33,884 nt of DNA from Acidobacteriaceae bacterium (GTDB lineage Bacteria > Acidobacteriota > Terriglobia > Terriglobales > Acidobacteriaceae). The notes under the pieces are model-generated. The model was given only the letters and a program-made list of their open reading frames with translations. It did no database searches and was not told where the DNA came from. How positions within the stretch are numbered: the first letter of the stretch is position 1; the number at the start of each line of letters is the position of its first letter. This document shows positions 7,310 to 17,314 of this stretch, piece after piece. Location of the stretch: assembly GCA_003168355.1 (NCBI GenBank), contig PMSQ01000083.1, positions 1 through 33,884 of the forward strand. Reading direction: 5' to 3'. The position numbers and the translations under genes were made by a program.

Positions 7310-9064
7310 TCACGACTGCGCTGCGGCCAGAGCGCGTGAAGCATTTTCGCTGGCGATGGGCAACACGAGCACGAACAAGGCCCCGCCCTCGGCTTTATTC
7401 TGGCAGGTGATCAGGCCCTTATGATCCTGCACCACTCCGTAGACGGCGCTCAATCCCAAGCCGGTGCCTTTGCCGATCGGCTTTGTAGTATAAAAAGGAT
7501 CGAATACTCGAGCGGGCTCTTTTACGCCCGACCCGCTATCGGAAAATTGCACCACCACCACTTGTTCTCCCTGACGGTCGGCGCTGACCCGAAGCAACCC
7601 CCCGCCGGCTTCCTCGAGCGCATCCAAAGCATTCTCGACGATCTGTACAAATGCCTGAAATAACTGGTGGCCGTCACCCCACACTCGCGGCAGGTTCGGC
7701 TCGATCACGGTTTCGATGCGGATTTTCTGATCGTGCCGTTGTAGTTCCCGCATCTGCACGCTCCGCTGCAGAAGCATGCACAAATCCACCATCGCCTTCT
7801 CCCCGGAACTTTGTTGCGCGAAACTCAGAAGGCTCGAGATCAGTTCTCGGGTCCGCTGTGACTGGTACACAATCTTGCGCACCAGCGTGTCCTGCTCGCT
7901 GGTCAACCGCTGGTTCGACCACAGCTTCTCGGAATATCCCATGATTGCGGTCAGCGGGTGATCGATCTCGTGCGCTGCGCCCGCAACCATTTGGCCCAAA
8001 GAAGCCAGTTTCTCTCTCTGCACCAGATGGGTCTGCAAGCGCTGCTCGTTTTCGAAGCTGCGGCGCGAATCTTCCAGCACCAGGATCAACGCCCGGTCTT
8101 GTATATACTGGCGGGCGAACACGAACGCGCCCAGCACCAGCATCGCCGCCAGTACGGTAAACAGGCGAAAGGTTCGCGCGGGAGCCAGCGAGTTGTCCCA
8201 TTGGTAGGCCCACAGTCCCATCACCGGCAAGGAAAGAATCGCCAGCATCGCCAGCCGCAAGGCCATCGCACTCCACCTGTGGTCGGCCCCCGGCGCTGCG
8301 GCTTCCGCCTGCCACTCGCGCGCTGTCAGCGCCGTTGCGGCCATCCAACACACTGCGCCCAGCAGCGAAACGTCGTAGAGACTTCCGGTGTAGTATTTCC
8401 CCCGCACCAGAGCCAGATTCACCGCCTGCGAGGCCAGCGCATATAGTGCACTCGCCGCCATCAGGTTCAGGTACACCATCTTCCATCCAGCAGAGGCTTT
8501 CCGGGCGGCGATGCCCAGCACTAACACCAGCACGCCGCTCTCCACCAGGTAGAGTGGGCTGAAATTTCTGTCGTATTCCGCCACATTCAGCGACACATAT
8601 TGCGACGGGAACACGACGAACGCATACAGGAACACCCACCAAACCACCAGCATGAGAAAGTCCAGCGTTCCCACGCGGAGTTTCTGCTCACCTTCGCTGC
8701 GATGCGGACGCAGCCCGACCGCGGCGATCATCGGAACCGGGTGAAGGAATAAAAACATATCCATGAACGACGGATCGGGAAAAACCGTTCGGCGCAAGGC
8801 CTCGAAATAGACCCAGGCCGCCTCATTGCACGCCCAGAGAATGCACCCCGATCCCATCAGCACCCAAAACCGCCGGTTGGCGCCCTGCGCCGACCATGCA
8901 TTGGCCAGCATCGCCCCGCCCACCCCGAGCGTGAGCACCAGATACGCAACATCAACAAACGCGGTCAATACCGGACCACGCGGTGCCGTCAGCGACACCA
9001 CGGCGAAGGCCAGCGTAACCCCGCCCGCCAGCACAAACCAGCGATTCCGTCCAGACAGACTCAT
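7310..9064 (-). CDS. Membrane-bound sensor histidine kinase
   Basis: Two-component sensor kinase, 584 residues from the ATG at 9064 (GGAGG 3 nt upstream). Longer in-frame starts exist at 9151 (ATG) and 9208 (GTG), but that stretch carries a dispersed-type hairpin (9153-9178) and is probably leader. The N-terminal half has about eight hydrophobic segments and no recognised periplasmic sensor domain. After a linker helix come the H box AAHEIDHPLTAIMGYSEKL (His365; HEIDHP rather than the usual HEINNP), the N box (VENALDAL, Asn478), G1 DSGSG (about 509), FDPFYTTK and G2 GTGLGL (about 533). No response regulator is adjacent, so it is an orphan here. The signal is unknown. Confidence 0.9.
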   Translation of the reverse strand: MSLSGRNRWFVLAGGVTLAFAVVSLTAPRGPVLTAFVDVAYLVLTLGVGGAMLANAWSAQGANRRFWVLMGSGCILWACNEAAWVYFEALRRTVFPDPSFMDMFLFLHPVPMIAAVGLRPHRSEGEQKLRVGTLDFLMLVVWWVFLYAFVVFPSQYVSLNVAEYDRNFSPLYLVESGVLVLVLGIAARKASAGWKMVYLNLMAASALYALASQAVNLALVRGKYYTGSLYDVSLLGAVCWMAATALTAREWQAEAAAPGADHRWSAMALRLAMLAILSLPVMGLWAYQWDNSLAPARTFRLFTVLAAMLVLGAFVFARQYIQDRALILVLEDSRRSFENEQRLQTHLVQREKLASLGQMVAGAAHEIDHPLTAIMGYSEKLWSNQRLTSEQDTLVRKIVYQSQRTRELISSLLSFAQQSSGEKAMVDLCMLLQRSVQMRELQRHDQKIRIETVIEPNLPRVWGDGHQLFQAFVQIVENALDALEEAGGGLLRVSADRQGEQVVVVQFSDSGSGVKEPARVFDPFYTTKPIGKGTGLGLSAVYGVVQDHKGLITCQNKAEGGALFVLVLPIASENASRALAAAQS

Positions 9065-9152
9065 CCGCCTCCATTTTAGGAAGAAACCGATGATTCCCAG
9101 ATCGCTTTCGGGTTCCGGTAGGTTACTTTCGTCATACTGTCCGGCTGGCATT

Positions 9153-9178
9153 GGTCCCCTGGAGCCTGTCGAGGGACC
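9153..9178. repeat. Short hairpin repeat (GGTCCC...GGGACC)
   Basis: GGTCCC at 9153-9158 pairs with GGGACC at 9173-9178; the centre reads as CGACAGGCTCC on the minus strand. It resembles the widespread CGACAGGCTC-type mini-repeats of bacterial genomes (from memory). It sits where the longer kinase starts would be coding. Confidence 0.45.
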
Positions 9179-9326
9179 TTCTGCCAGCAAGTCCTTACCG
9201 CCCGTCACCCCTGCTAGAATTAGTCGAGTGTGGAGCGGCCGCCCCTTGCCAGGCTCAGCCGGTGCTTTTGAGCTTGAATTAGACCTTATTTAGTCTGTCG
9301 CCACGCTCAGAAATCCCTGGTGCTCC

Positions 9327-10439
9327 ATGGCTTTTCCTGTCACTCGCCTTCGTCGTCTGCGCCGGACCGACCAGCTTCGCAACCTGGTACGCGAAACCCG
9401 TCTCACTCCCGACGCCTTTGTCTACCCGATGTTCGTTTGCCCCGGCGAAGGCATCCGCAAGGCAATCCGCTCCATGCCAGGCGTGTTCAACCTCTCGGTG
9501 GATGAGGCCGTGAAAGAGGCGCAGGAAGTTTATTCCCTGGGCGTGCCCGCGGTGATTCTCTTCGGTCTTCCCGACCAGAAAGATGATGTCGCGACCGGAG
9601 CCTGGGCCAATGACGGCATCGTGCAGCAAGCCGCCCGCGCCCTGAAGCGCGACGTCCCCGACCTGATCCTCATGGGCGACGTCTGCCTCTGCGAATACAT
9701 GTCCCACGGACACTGCGGCGTCGTAAAGCCGGGCACTTCGCCCCAATCGTTGGGCGCTGCCGCTCGAGACGCTTTGAATGCCGCACGGGGAGCGATAGCG
9801 GTCAGGAAGCACCAGGAAAAAGAAAAGGTCATCGAGGAACTGGCATCGATCGTGGCCCGCACGGTTTCCAAGTTTGAAATCGACAACGACGCCAGCCTCG
9901 AACTCCTGGCCCGCACCTCGGTCTCGCTCACCCGCGCCGGCATCGACATCATCGCCCCCTCCGACATGATGGATGGCCGCGTAGCCACCATTCGTCGCGC
10001 GCTCGACGAAGCCAGCTTCAGCAACACGCCCATCCTTTCCTACGCGGCCAAATTCGCCTCCGGATTCTACGGCCCGTTCCGCGAAGCCGCCGACTCCGCC
10101 CCGCAATTCGGCGACCGCCGCTCCTATCAAATGGATGGCGCCAACCTGCGCGAAGCCATGCGCGAAATCGAGCTCGATGTCGAAGAAGGCGCCGACATGA
10201 TCATGGTCAAACCCGCTCTGCCCTATCTCGACGTAATCGCCGCCGCCCGCCTGCGTTTCGACCTCCCGCTGGCGGCGTATCAAGTCTCCGGCGAATACGC
10301 CATGATCGAAGCCGCCGCCCAAAACGGCTGGATCGAACGCGACCGCGTCATGATGGAGTCCCTGCAAAGCATCCGCCGCGCCGGCGCCAGCATCATCCTG
10401 ACCTACTACGCGAAGGATGCAGCACGGCTGTTGGGATAA
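9327..10439 (+). CDS. hemB: Delta-aminolevulinic acid dehydratase (porphobilinogen synthase)
   Basis: Condenses two 5-aminolevulinate molecules to porphobilinogen in tetrapyrrole synthesis. It is 370 residues, about 40 longer than usual. Recognisable elements: [10 protein letters not shown] near the N-terminus; Zn-binding cysteines C120, C122, C130 ([14 protein letters not shown]); [10 protein letters not shown]; the two active-site lysines K242 ([16 protein letters not shown]) and K295 ([10 protein letters not shown]); and [10 protein letters not shown]. The extra length is an insertion at about 134-185 between GHCGV and [10 protein letters not shown]. It is Ala/Lys/Glu-rich and helical ([20 protein letters not shown]) and stays in frame. 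No clear Shine-Dalgarno precedes the ATG. It is divergent from the histidine kinase. Confidence 0.96.
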   Translation: MAFPVTRLRRLRRTDQLRNLVRETRLTPDAFVYPMFVCPGEGIRKAIRSMPGVFNLSVDEAVKEAQEVYSLGVPAVILFGLPDQKDDVATGAWANDGIVQQAARALKRDVPDLILMGDVCLCEYMSHGHCGVVKPGTSPQSLGAAARDALNAARGAIAVRKHQEKEKVIEELASIVARTVSKFEIDNDASLELLARTSVSLTRAGIDIIAPSDMMDGRVATIRRALDEASFSNTPILSYAAKFASGFYGPFREAADSAPQFGDRRSYQMDGANLREAMREIELDVEEGADMIMVKPALPYLDVIAAARLRFDLPLAAYQVSGEYAMIEAAAQNGWIERDRVMMESLQSIRRAGASIILTYYAKDAARLLG

Positions 10440-10460
10440 GTCGAGTTGATTTGCGTGGAA

Positions 10461-10476
10461 CGGACGCTCGTGTCCG
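10461..10476 (+). terminator. Possible hairpin after hemB
   Basis: CGGAC (10461-10465) and GTCCG (10472-10476) with a 6-nt loop, 21 nt after the hemB stop. There is no T-run, so intrinsic termination is doubtful; it may be a dispersed mini-repeat. Confidence 0.25.
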
Positions 10477-10624
10477 CTATTAGGGCCGGCCACCGGCAAA
10501 ACACCGCTCAAGGTCCCCTCCAGTTTGCTTACCTTCGTAAGGCCAATCCAGACTTTTGCCGTGAGTTGCGGCGCTTGCTCAATCAGAATTGGGGGAGTGC
10601 ATTCTCGTCCTTGAGTGAGGTTTC

Positions 10625-12202
10625 ATGAAGACCTTTCGGCGGCGCTGCGGATTCTTCGCGGTTGGCTTTCTGACATGGTTCGCATTCTCCGCCTACGGCC
10701 AGCAGTCGGATTCCGGGCAGACCCTGGGCGACGTGGCCCGCAAGCTCCGCAAGGACCCGACCAACGAAGTCAAGATGACGGACGCGGACACCAAGAAGCT
10801 ATTCGAGTCCGTGGACAGGATCTTCGCTTTCGCGGCGGAGGACACCGGCATGCCAAAACATGCGGCGGTAAAGCGAAGGCTGGTGAGCAAGGCCGATGTC
10901 GAGAAGTACGCAACCGGACAAATGGCGAAAGAAGAATTTACGAAGAGATTTGCGCAAGAAGAGCTGAGCCTGAAAAAGCTGGGCTTCATCCCGCGAGATT
11001 TCAACCTGAAGGAATTTCTGGTGAAGTCCACAGGCCAGGAAATTGCGGCTTATTACGACGACGAGACCAAAACGATCTCTATGCTGAACTGGGTCCCTCC
11101 CGACCGCCAGGAACCGATTCTGGCGCATGAACTGACGCATGCGCTGCAGGACCAGAACTACGACCTGGCAAAGTGGATGAAAGCTGGAACCAAGGCGGCG
11201 GAGAGCGACGCGAAAGACGCGACCGACGACAGCGCACTGGCGCGCAAGGCCGTGGTGGAAGGCCAAGCCATGGTGGTGTACGTGGATTACCTGCTCAAGC
11301 CCGTGGGGCGCAGTTTGGAGGACACTCCCGGGCTGATCTACCAGATGGAAGAGCCGGCGGTGAAAGCGGCGGTCGATTCCCAGCTCATGCACGATGCACC
11401 AATGATCCTGCGCGAGGCGGGAACGTTTGCCTATCAGGGAGGGTTGATTTTTGAAGGCGAGCTGCTGCACAAGGGCGGCAAGAAGATGGCGTTTGCGGGG
11501 GCGTTCGCGCATCCGCCGCAGAACACGCATGAAGTGCTACAGCCGGAGACCTACCTCCGCGGCGAGAAACTAGCGACGGTTCGCATCCCGGACATGCAGG
11601 CCGTGCTGAGCAGCCAGTATGACGTCTACGACTCAGGAGGAATTGGCGAGTTGGACGTGCGGGCTCTGTTGAAGCAGTATGGCGGACGGAAGATCGCAGA
11701 TGAACTTTCTTCGGAGTGGCAGGGCGGAGCGTACGTGACCTACCGCCGGAAAGACAAAGTGGTGGCTGACGTTTCGGCCGGCACGGGAGACTTGGCGTTG
11801 TTGTACGCCTCACGCTGGAAGACGCCGCAAGCCGCCGAACGGTTTGCGCACTTCTATGCCGACGCAGTGTCGCAACGCTACCGCAGCGCGACGGCGCAAA
11901 CGGTGCAGGCTTGTTCAGGGACGAGCTGTCCGGTCTCGATGGCGCAGATTACCACCGAGGAGGGTCCCGTGATCGTGGAGCACTGGGAAGATAACAGCGT
12001 CATCGTCTCGGAAAGTTTCGACACCGCGACGGCGGCTAAGCTACACACAGCGCTGCGGGACGATGCGAGTGCGGTGCACGCGCAGAATTCGCCGCAGGAA
12101 GAGATTGGATTGCGACTGTTTGAGATTCCGGCGTTTCAGGAGTTGGCCCAGGAGATTGGGGAACGGGTGCTGGAGGGAATGAGGCAGCAGAGCGGACGCT
12201 AG
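10625..12202 (+). CDS. Exported HExxH zinc metallopeptidase-like protein
   Basis: Protein of 525 residues with a basic start (MKTFRRRCG), a hydrophobic core and AYGQQ, a Sec signal peptide cleaved near residue 25. The peptidase signature is AHELTHALQDQ (H168, E169, H172), followed 40 residues later by VVEGQAM, where E212 is the likely third zinc ligand, a gluzincin-like pattern. Upstream, EIAAYYDDETKTISM is the edge strand before the active helix. The C-terminal half has no recognised domain; one Cys pair (QACSGTSCP) may form a disulfide. GAGG lies 5 nt before the ATG. Substrate unknown; probably periplasmic. It stands alone, convergent with the PilZ gene. Confidence 0.75.
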   Translation: MKTFRRRCGFFAVGFLTWFAFSAYGQQSDSGQTLGDVARKLRKDPTNEVKMTDADTKKLFESVDRIFAFAAEDTGMPKHAAVKRRLVSKADVEKYATGQMAKEEFTKRFAQEELSLKKLGFIPRDFNLKEFLVKSTGQEIAAYYDDETKTISMLNWVPPDRQEPILAHELTHALQDQNYDLAKWMKAGTKAAESDAKDATDDSALARKAVVEGQAMVVYVDYLLKPVGRSLEDTPGLIYQMEEPAVKAAVDSQLMHDAPMILREAGTFAYQGGLIFEGELLHKGGKKMAFAGAFAHPPQNTHEVLQPETYLRGEKLATVRIPDMQAVLSSQYDVYDSGGIGELDVRALLKQYGGRKIADELSSEWQGGAYVTYRRKDKVVADVSAGTGDLALLYASRWKTPQAAERFAHFYADAVSQRYRSATAQTVQACSGTSCPVSMAQITTEEGPVIVEHWEDNSVIVSESFDTATAAKLHTALRDDASAVHAQNSPQEEIGLRLFEIPAFQELAQEIGERVLEGMRQQSGR

Positions 12203-12237
12203 TTCAGCTGCGTTCAAAAAATCCTAAGGATCGCCCC

Positions 12238-12591
12238 TCACGGTTTCTCGCCGCCAAGGTAGCGGCAGGTGGCTCGAATGATTTGCTGCATGGCGTGGGA
12301 CTCCACGAACTGGAAGCCATAGCGAAAAGCGTTTCTTTGGCGAACCATTGCATAGGTTGTCACAGCGCCGAAGGGAAGAGTGAAGTCCAACTCGACGACC
12401 TCGCCTAAGGGAACTTCAATTTTAATCAGGGCTGAGATTCCGGATTCGCTGATGTCCACGGTATGGCCGGTCAGCAAGCCGCAGGTCCGGGTTTTGATTC
12501 TGATCTCGACTTCAATTTTGAACCGGGGCTGGCGGCGCGCGTCGCCCGTACCTCGAGCGCGGCCAACTGCGGGCTGATCCTGAGACTGCAA
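12238..12591 (-). CDS. PilZ domain protein
   Basis: A 117-residue single-domain protein. The c-di-GMP-binding signature is visible: RRQPRFKIE (RxxxR, residues about 19-24) followed by DISESGIS (D/NxSxxG), then the beta-barrel strands ([19 protein letters not shown]). The start is a TTG with AGGAG 9 nt upstream; no better ATG exists. It probably binds cyclic di-GMP and passes the signal to a partner. The neighbours give no clue to the output. Confidence 0.85.
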   Translation of the reverse strand: MQSQDQPAVGRARGTGDARRQPRFKIEVEIRIKTRTCGLLTGHTVDISESGISALIKIEVPLGEVVELDFTLPFGAVTTYAMVRQRNAFRYGFQFVESHAMQQIIRATCRYLGGEKP

Positions 12592-12799
12592 CTTCTTTTT
12601 CTCCTGCCAACTCCATGCGACTTGCAGAATGAGATGGCACGAACCCGCTGGCCCGTTGCCAGTCGAGAAGACCTGTGTTGCTTATCGGCATGAAGCGCGA
12701 AAAGCTTTAGCTCCAGACCCTTCCCACGCAAGCCCATTCCACTTTCTCAGCGGGTTCAGTAGGATGGTGGTCCAGGCGTCAATTCCGTTTCTGAAACAT

Positions 12800-13276
12800 A
12801 TGGCCGACTTCACACTGCGCGTTAACGGTAGCGAGAAAAAGGTGAGCGTTCCGCCGGAGACTCCCTTGCTCTGGGTGTTGCGAGATACGCTGGAACTTAC
12901 GGGAACGAAATTCGGCTGCGGCGCCGGGCTCTGCGGCGCTTGCACGGTACACGTGGAGGGATCGGCGATACGGTCGTGCTCCACGCCGGTTTCGCAGGCT
13001 GCAGGGAAAAACATTACGACAATTGAAGGACTGGGCGCAAACGGACTGCACGTGTTGCAGCAGGCATGGATCGCGGAAGAGGTTCCGCAATGCGGCTACT
13101 GCCAGACGGGACAGATTATGACGGCGGCAGCGCTTCTTACCAAGACGCCGAATCCCAGCGATGAACAGATCACGCAGGCGATGAATGGCAACCTGTGCCG
13201 CTGCGGAACCTATGAACGGATTCGCAAAGCGATCCATCGTGCAGCGGGCGTTGTGGCGGCGGGAGGTGCGCGATGA
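12800..13276 (+). CDS. Molybdenum hydroxylase small subunit, two [2Fe-2S] clusters (IorA-like)
   Basis: A 158-residue electron-transfer subunit of a xanthine-oxidase-family enzyme. The N-terminal plant-ferredoxin cluster is C40, C45, C48, C60 ([22 protein letters not shown]). The second, helical cluster is C98, C101, C133, C135 ([22 protein letters not shown]). The frame is open further upstream, but the ATG at 12800 gives the standard N-terminus ([10 protein letters not shown]). The stop overlaps the start of the large subunit by 4 nt (ATGA), so translation is coupled. Missing FAD subunit and the partner type point to the isoquinoline 1-oxidoreductase/aldehyde dehydrogenase class; the substrate cannot be read from sequence. 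Confidence 0.93.
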   Translation: MADFTLRVNGSEKKVSVPPETPLLWVLRDTLELTGTKFGCGAGLCGACTVHVEGSAIRSCSTPVSQAAGKNITTIEGLGANGLHVLQQAWIAEEVPQCGYCQTGQIMTAAALLTKTPNPSDEQITQAMNGNLCRCGTYERIRKAIHRAAGVVAAGGAR

Positions 13277-15414
13277 GCCCACTGAACGTATTAGGACTGA
13301 CTCGGCGTGAGTTCGTAGCAGCGGGAGTGGCTGCGGGCGCGGGACTGGTGGTGGGCTTCTACTTGCCACATGGGAACACGAGCAAGAAAGTGTTCTCGCC
13401 GAACGCGTACCTGCGGATCACGCCAGACAACAAAATCACAATCGTGGTGGCGCGCTCGGAGATGGGGCAGGGCGTGCGCACGGCTCTGCCCATGATTTTG
13501 GCGGAGGAATTGGAAGCGGACTGGAAGCAGATTGAGATCGAGCAGGCGGGAGCGAGCACGCTCTACGGAGACCAGACAACGGGCGGCAGCGCGAGCGTAC
13601 GGACGACGTGGGATCCGATGCGAAGAGCGGGAGCGGCGGCGCGAGAGATGCTGATTTCGGCGGCCGCGCTGACGTGGAGTGTGCCGCGCTCGAGCTGCGC
13701 GGCGCAGGAGGGCAGCATTTTGCATGGCGCTTCCAAGCGGCGGCTCAGCTACGGAGAACTCTCAACGAAGGCCTCCGCATTGCCCATTCCGACCGACATC
13801 CCGTTGAAGCAGAGCAAGGATTACAAGATTGTTGGCCAGCGATTGGCACGCGTGGACACGCCGGGGAAGGTGAAGGGTGAGGCGGTGTTCGGCATCGACT
13901 TCCGGATGCCAGGGATGAAGTACGCGGTGTTGTCACGGTGTCCAACGATCGGTGGGAAGGCGCTGAGCTTTGACGATAAGGAATCGAAGAAGATTGCCGG
14001 CGTGGGTTACGTGGGCAAGATCAGCGACGCGGCCGTGGCGGTGGTGGCCGATAGTGTTTGGGGCGCGATGGAAGGGCGGCGCGTGCTGAATGTCAACTGG
14101 GACGACGGTCCCAATAAAGATTTGAACACAGCGGCGGTGATGGAGGCGCTGAAGCAGGCGGCCGCGAAGAAGGGCGCTAGTTTGTATTCGGTGGGCGATG
14201 TGGCGAAGGCCACGGGGCGGCGGATTTCGGCGGAATATCAGTTACCGTTCATGGCGCACGCGCCGATGGAGCCGGGGAACTGCACGGCGAGTTACTCGGG
14301 AACGGCGTGCGAGTTGTGGGCTCCGACGCAGGTGCCGCAGGATTGCCGCGACTCCGTGGCGCAGGCCGTGGGACTTGATCCCGATCAGGTAAAGGTGAAC
14401 GTCACGCTGATGGGCGGAGGGTTCGGGCGCAGGCTGGAGCACGATTACGCGGTGGAAGCGGCACTGGTGTCGAAGGCGGTGCAGTCGCCGGTGAAAGTGA
14501 TATGGACGCGTGAAGACGATATGCGGTTTTCGACCTACCGTCCGGCGAGTCTGCATCAGTTGAGCGCGGTGCTGGATGGAGCGGGCTGGCCGGTGGCATT
14601 CACCCATCGGATCATTGCGCCGTCGATCAGCGGGCAGAAGGGCCAGCCGGGACCAAACGGAGTCGATCCCGATCTGCCGGATGAGGCCGCGTTTGTGTAC
14701 GGATTGCCCAATGTTTCGCTGGAGTATGTGCTTGCAGAAACCGCGGTGCCGCTGGGCTGGATGCGATCGGTTTATGCGCTGCAGGTAGGGTTCGCCAGCG
14801 AAAGCTTCATCGATGAGCTGGCCGCAGTGGCGGGGAAAGATCCGCTGGAGTACCGGCTGCACATGCTGTCCCAGAATAGTAATAAAGACCAGGACATCTC
14901 ATATTTCGCCACAACCTGGCACACGGCTCGAATGCGCGGCGTGCTGCAACTGGCGGCGGACAAGGCAGGATGGAAGAATGCTTTGCCGGCCGGACGTTTT
15001 CGTGGGATCGCGTGCTTCGGATGTTTTTCTTCTTACATGGCCGAAGTGGTGGAGATCAGCATGGAGAATGACGTGCCGCGAGTGCACCGTGTAATCGCAG
15101 CGGTTGATTGCGGACAGGTGGTGAATCCCAGCATTGTGGAGCAGCAGATTCCGGGCGGAATCGTTTACGCATTGTCGAATGCGCTGCGGGCGAAGATCAC
15201 AATCGAGAAAGGCCGCGTAGTGCAGGGGAATTTCGACGACTACGCGCCGCTGCGAATGGACGAGGCCCCAGTGGTGGAGGTATATGCGGTTCCGAGCGCG
15301 GAAGCACCGACGGGGATTGGCGAACCATCCGTGCCGCCGCTGGCGCCTGCGTTGTGCAACGCGATTTATGCGGCGACCAGAAAGCGGATTCGCGCACTTC
15401 CGATTTTGAGCTGA
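13273..15414 (+). CDS. Molybdenum hydroxylase large subunit, molybdopterin-binding (IorB-like)
   Basis: A 713-residue catalytic subunit. It starts with a twin-arginine-type signal, [20 protein letters not shown], so the complex is probably folded in the cytoplasm and exported with its small subunit. Family features: [27 protein letters not shown]; the cofactor-contact segment [32 protein letters not shown]; and the C-terminal [14 protein letters not shown], whose Glu is the base expected to activate the Mo-bound hydroxyl. Length and single-chain organisation match IorB-type enzymes rather than three-subunit CO dehydrogenases. Electrons likely leave to a membrane cytochrome not encoded here. 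No cofactor-maturation gene is nearby. Confidence 0.93.
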   Translation: MSPLNVLGLTRREFVAAGVAAGAGLVVGFYLPHGNTSKKVFSPNAYLRITPDNKITIVVARSEMGQGVRTALPMILAEELEADWKQIEIEQAGASTLYGDQTTGGSASVRTTWDPMRRAGAAAREMLISAAALTWSVPRSSCAAQEGSILHGASKRRLSYGELSTKASALPIPTDIPLKQSKDYKIVGQRLARVDTPGKVKGEAVFGIDFRMPGMKYAVLSRCPTIGGKALSFDDKESKKIAGVGYVGKISDAAVAVVADSVWGAMEGRRVLNVNWDDGPNKDLNTAAVMEALKQAAAKKGASLYSVGDVAKATGRRISAEYQLPFMAHAPMEPGNCTASYSGTACELWAPTQVPQDCRDSVAQAVGLDPDQVKVNVTLMGGGFGRRLEHDYAVEAALVSKAVQSPVKVIWTREDDMRFSTYRPASLHQLSAVLDGAGWPVAFTHRIIAPSISGQKGQPGPNGVDPDLPDEAAFVYGLPNVSLEYVLAETAVPLGWMRSVYALQVGFASESFIDELAAVAGKDPLEYRLHMLSQNSNKDQDISYFATTWHTARMRGVLQLAADKAGWKNALPAGRFRGIACFGCFSSYMAEVVEISMENDVPRVHRVIAAVDCGQVVNPSIVEQQIPGGIVYALSNALRAKITIEKGRVVQGNFDDYAPLRMDEAPVVEVYAVPSAEAPTGIGEPSVPPLAPALCNAIYAATRKRIRALPILS

Positions 15415-15471
15415 GAGCGAATTTATGGCGGAGGACCGAGAAAGCGCTTAACGGCAAAGACCGCAAAGCGG

Positions 15472-17109
15472 CTAAGGGCTGGCGAGGGGCGCCGGCATCG
15501 GCTGTCCTACTGTCATCTTAAAGATCTTGATGTTGTCGCCGAAGGATTCGAAGCGCAAGTCGTGAAACTCCGCGAAATGTTTCCGCAGGTCTTCGGGAAG
15601 CTCTATCCCCCATCCGGACTGAAAAATCCATACTGTGTCCCCGGGTTTGAGATTGTAGGCCTGCACCAGTTGCTGCCAATGCTGGGGGAAGTTGTTCGCC
15701 CACAACATCCATTCCGTCTTGTAGTCCGTGGAAGCGACGCGGTGGCCGGCGCAGGAGAATTGTTCGAAGTTAGCGGGGGCTAGGTCGAGGGAAACTGGAC
15801 GCTGCTGGCACAAATAGTGACTCAGAATAAGATCGGTTTGGTAATCGGTAAAGATAAGGTCGGACGGGTCCATGTTCTGTCGTATAAATTCCATTGCTGC
15901 GGCCATGTTCGCGCGGCTTTGATCGGCACGGTCCATTCTTGGCGGGCGCGGTTTGCCGAACGCGATGCAGGCCACAAGGACGAAAGCGGCGATTCCAACT
16001 CCGCGACCCCATCTACCGCGCGCCAGATGCGCCATCGCCAGGCTGACTCCGGCCACGCCGGGGATGATCAGGAACGCTACGTGCCGCGTGCCGCCATAGG
16101 GATAAACATGCGCCAGGCTGGCGCCACCAGCAATCGCAAAGGGCAGAAGCAGAAATATTCCCCAGCAGCGTGACGAGATTCGATCCTCGAAGAAGCCTTC
16201 TCCTCGCAGAAGCAGCGCGACTCCCATGAAGAACACGAGCCCCAGTACATCGCCAATGGCGAGCTGCCCGAAGAAATATTGAAAGACTCCAAAAGTGTGG
16301 CCGGCTAAAAACATCAAGGGGTTGTCGTGAGCGGGATCGAAGTAGGAACGGCGCAGGTAGAACTCACTCATCCAACCCTCAAACACGGTTCTTGATTCGC
16401 CCACACCGAGCTTCGAAATGTGCGTCTTATAAAAGAAAATCGCGAGCGCCAGCGCGCCAAGTTGTCCGGCTGCCCATGCCGCCACTAAGCGCGTGGAGGA
16501 GCGCTGCGCGAAGATTTTGAGCAGGGCATAAATGCCCAGCGCGGCGGCAAACAGGAACGCCGAGTAATGAGACAGCATCGCAAAGTAAAGGCACAGGGAA
16601 AAGGCCGCCATCTTGCTGGAAGAGTTTTCCGTAAAAGCTTCATCCAGGAAATAGAGAGCGCTGGCAAGGAATGCGAGCAGCAAGGGGTATTGCCGCACTT
16701 CCGCCGACATGAGGATGATAGGCGGAAGGAAGGCGACGAGAAGAAGTCCAATGAAACCGGCAAGACTGCCTGCGACGTTGCTTAACCATTTGTAAAACAT
16801 CCAACAGAACACCGTGCCCGCGAGTACGGAAGGCATGCGAATCCAGAGCTCAGAGGTGCTTAGAGCGCGCCAAAAATAGAGCACGAGCGTGAGGAGCGGA
16901 GGATGAGCTGCGGTGAGACTTTCTTTATAGGCAAGAGCCAGCGAAACCTGGTTGGCCAGGCGGAAATGCAGCGCCTCATCGGGATTGAGGAATGTTCCCG
17001 AGGCCGTCCACAGGCGCGCCAGAAAACCGAGCAGCGTGATGGCGACCGCCGCCAGATGGGCGTTGCCTTGGAACCATTCATTTTGTTTCTCTCGTGAAGT
17101 CAGTATCAT
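15472..17109 (-). CDS. GT39/ArnT-like membrane glycosyltransferase
   Basis: A 545-residue integral membrane protein with about ten or more hydrophobic segments. The first extracytoplasmic loop has NPDEALHF (D44, E45), the Asp-Glu motif of GT-C transferases, followed by AHPPLL, the conserved His-Pro of the PMT/ArnT group. A second charged loop motif is SAEVRQYPLLL. The C-terminal ~150 residues form a soluble domain with a DLIFTDYQTDLILSHYL segment, as in other dolichyl/polyprenyl-phosphate sugar transferases. It likely transfers a sugar from a polyprenyl carrier to lipid or protein outside the cytoplasmic membrane. Acceptor unknown. It is divergent from the dioxygenase gene. Confidence 0.85.
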   Translation of the reverse strand: MILTSREKQNEWFQGNAHLAAVAITLLGFLARLWTASGTFLNPDEALHFRLANQVSLALAYKESLTAAHPPLLTLVLYFWRALSTSELWIRMPSVLAGTVFCWMFYKWLSNVAGSLAGFIGLLLVAFLPPIILMSAEVRQYPLLLAFLASALYFLDEAFTENSSSKMAAFSLCLYFAMLSHYSAFLFAAALGIYALLKIFAQRSSTRLVAAWAAGQLGALALAIFFYKTHISKLGVGESRTVFEGWMSEFYLRRSYFDPAHDNPLMFLAGHTFGVFQYFFGQLAIGDVLGLVFFMGVALLLRGEGFFEDRISSRCWGIFLLLPFAIAGGASLAHVYPYGGTRHVAFLIIPGVAGVSLAMAHLARGRWGRGVGIAAFVLVACIAFGKPRPPRMDRADQSRANMAAAMEFIRQNMDPSDLIFTDYQTDLILSHYLCQQRPVSLDLAPANFEQFSCAGHRVASTDYKTEWMLWANNFPQHWQQLVQAYNLKPGDTVWIFQSGWGIELPEDLRKHFAEFHDLRFESFGDNIKIFKMTVGQPMPAPLASP

Positions 17110-17314
17110 TCCTGCTCAGTGGTGAATGCGCCCAGCCATTTTACGGGAAGGCGTGCGGCCAGAGCGTCGGCCAGGCGCTCGTCCGGCGGTAATCATCTTG
17201 GTCCTGCAGTCGCGTCGGAGCGCCACATGTTGCCGACCCGAAGGCCCACCCCAGTATTCTCGCCAGCACAAATTGCCGTTCAGATACAATTCCACGGTGA
17301 GGAGCTTCTAGCCC

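Noticed and set aside
7674..8642. 322-codon minus-strand frame
   Set aside because: Same strand but other frame of the histidine kinase gene; Gly/Arg/Ala-rich, no domain.
9279..10511. 410-codon open frame on the minus strand
   Set aside because: Antisense to hemB; Gly/Asp/Val-rich shadow composition and no motif.
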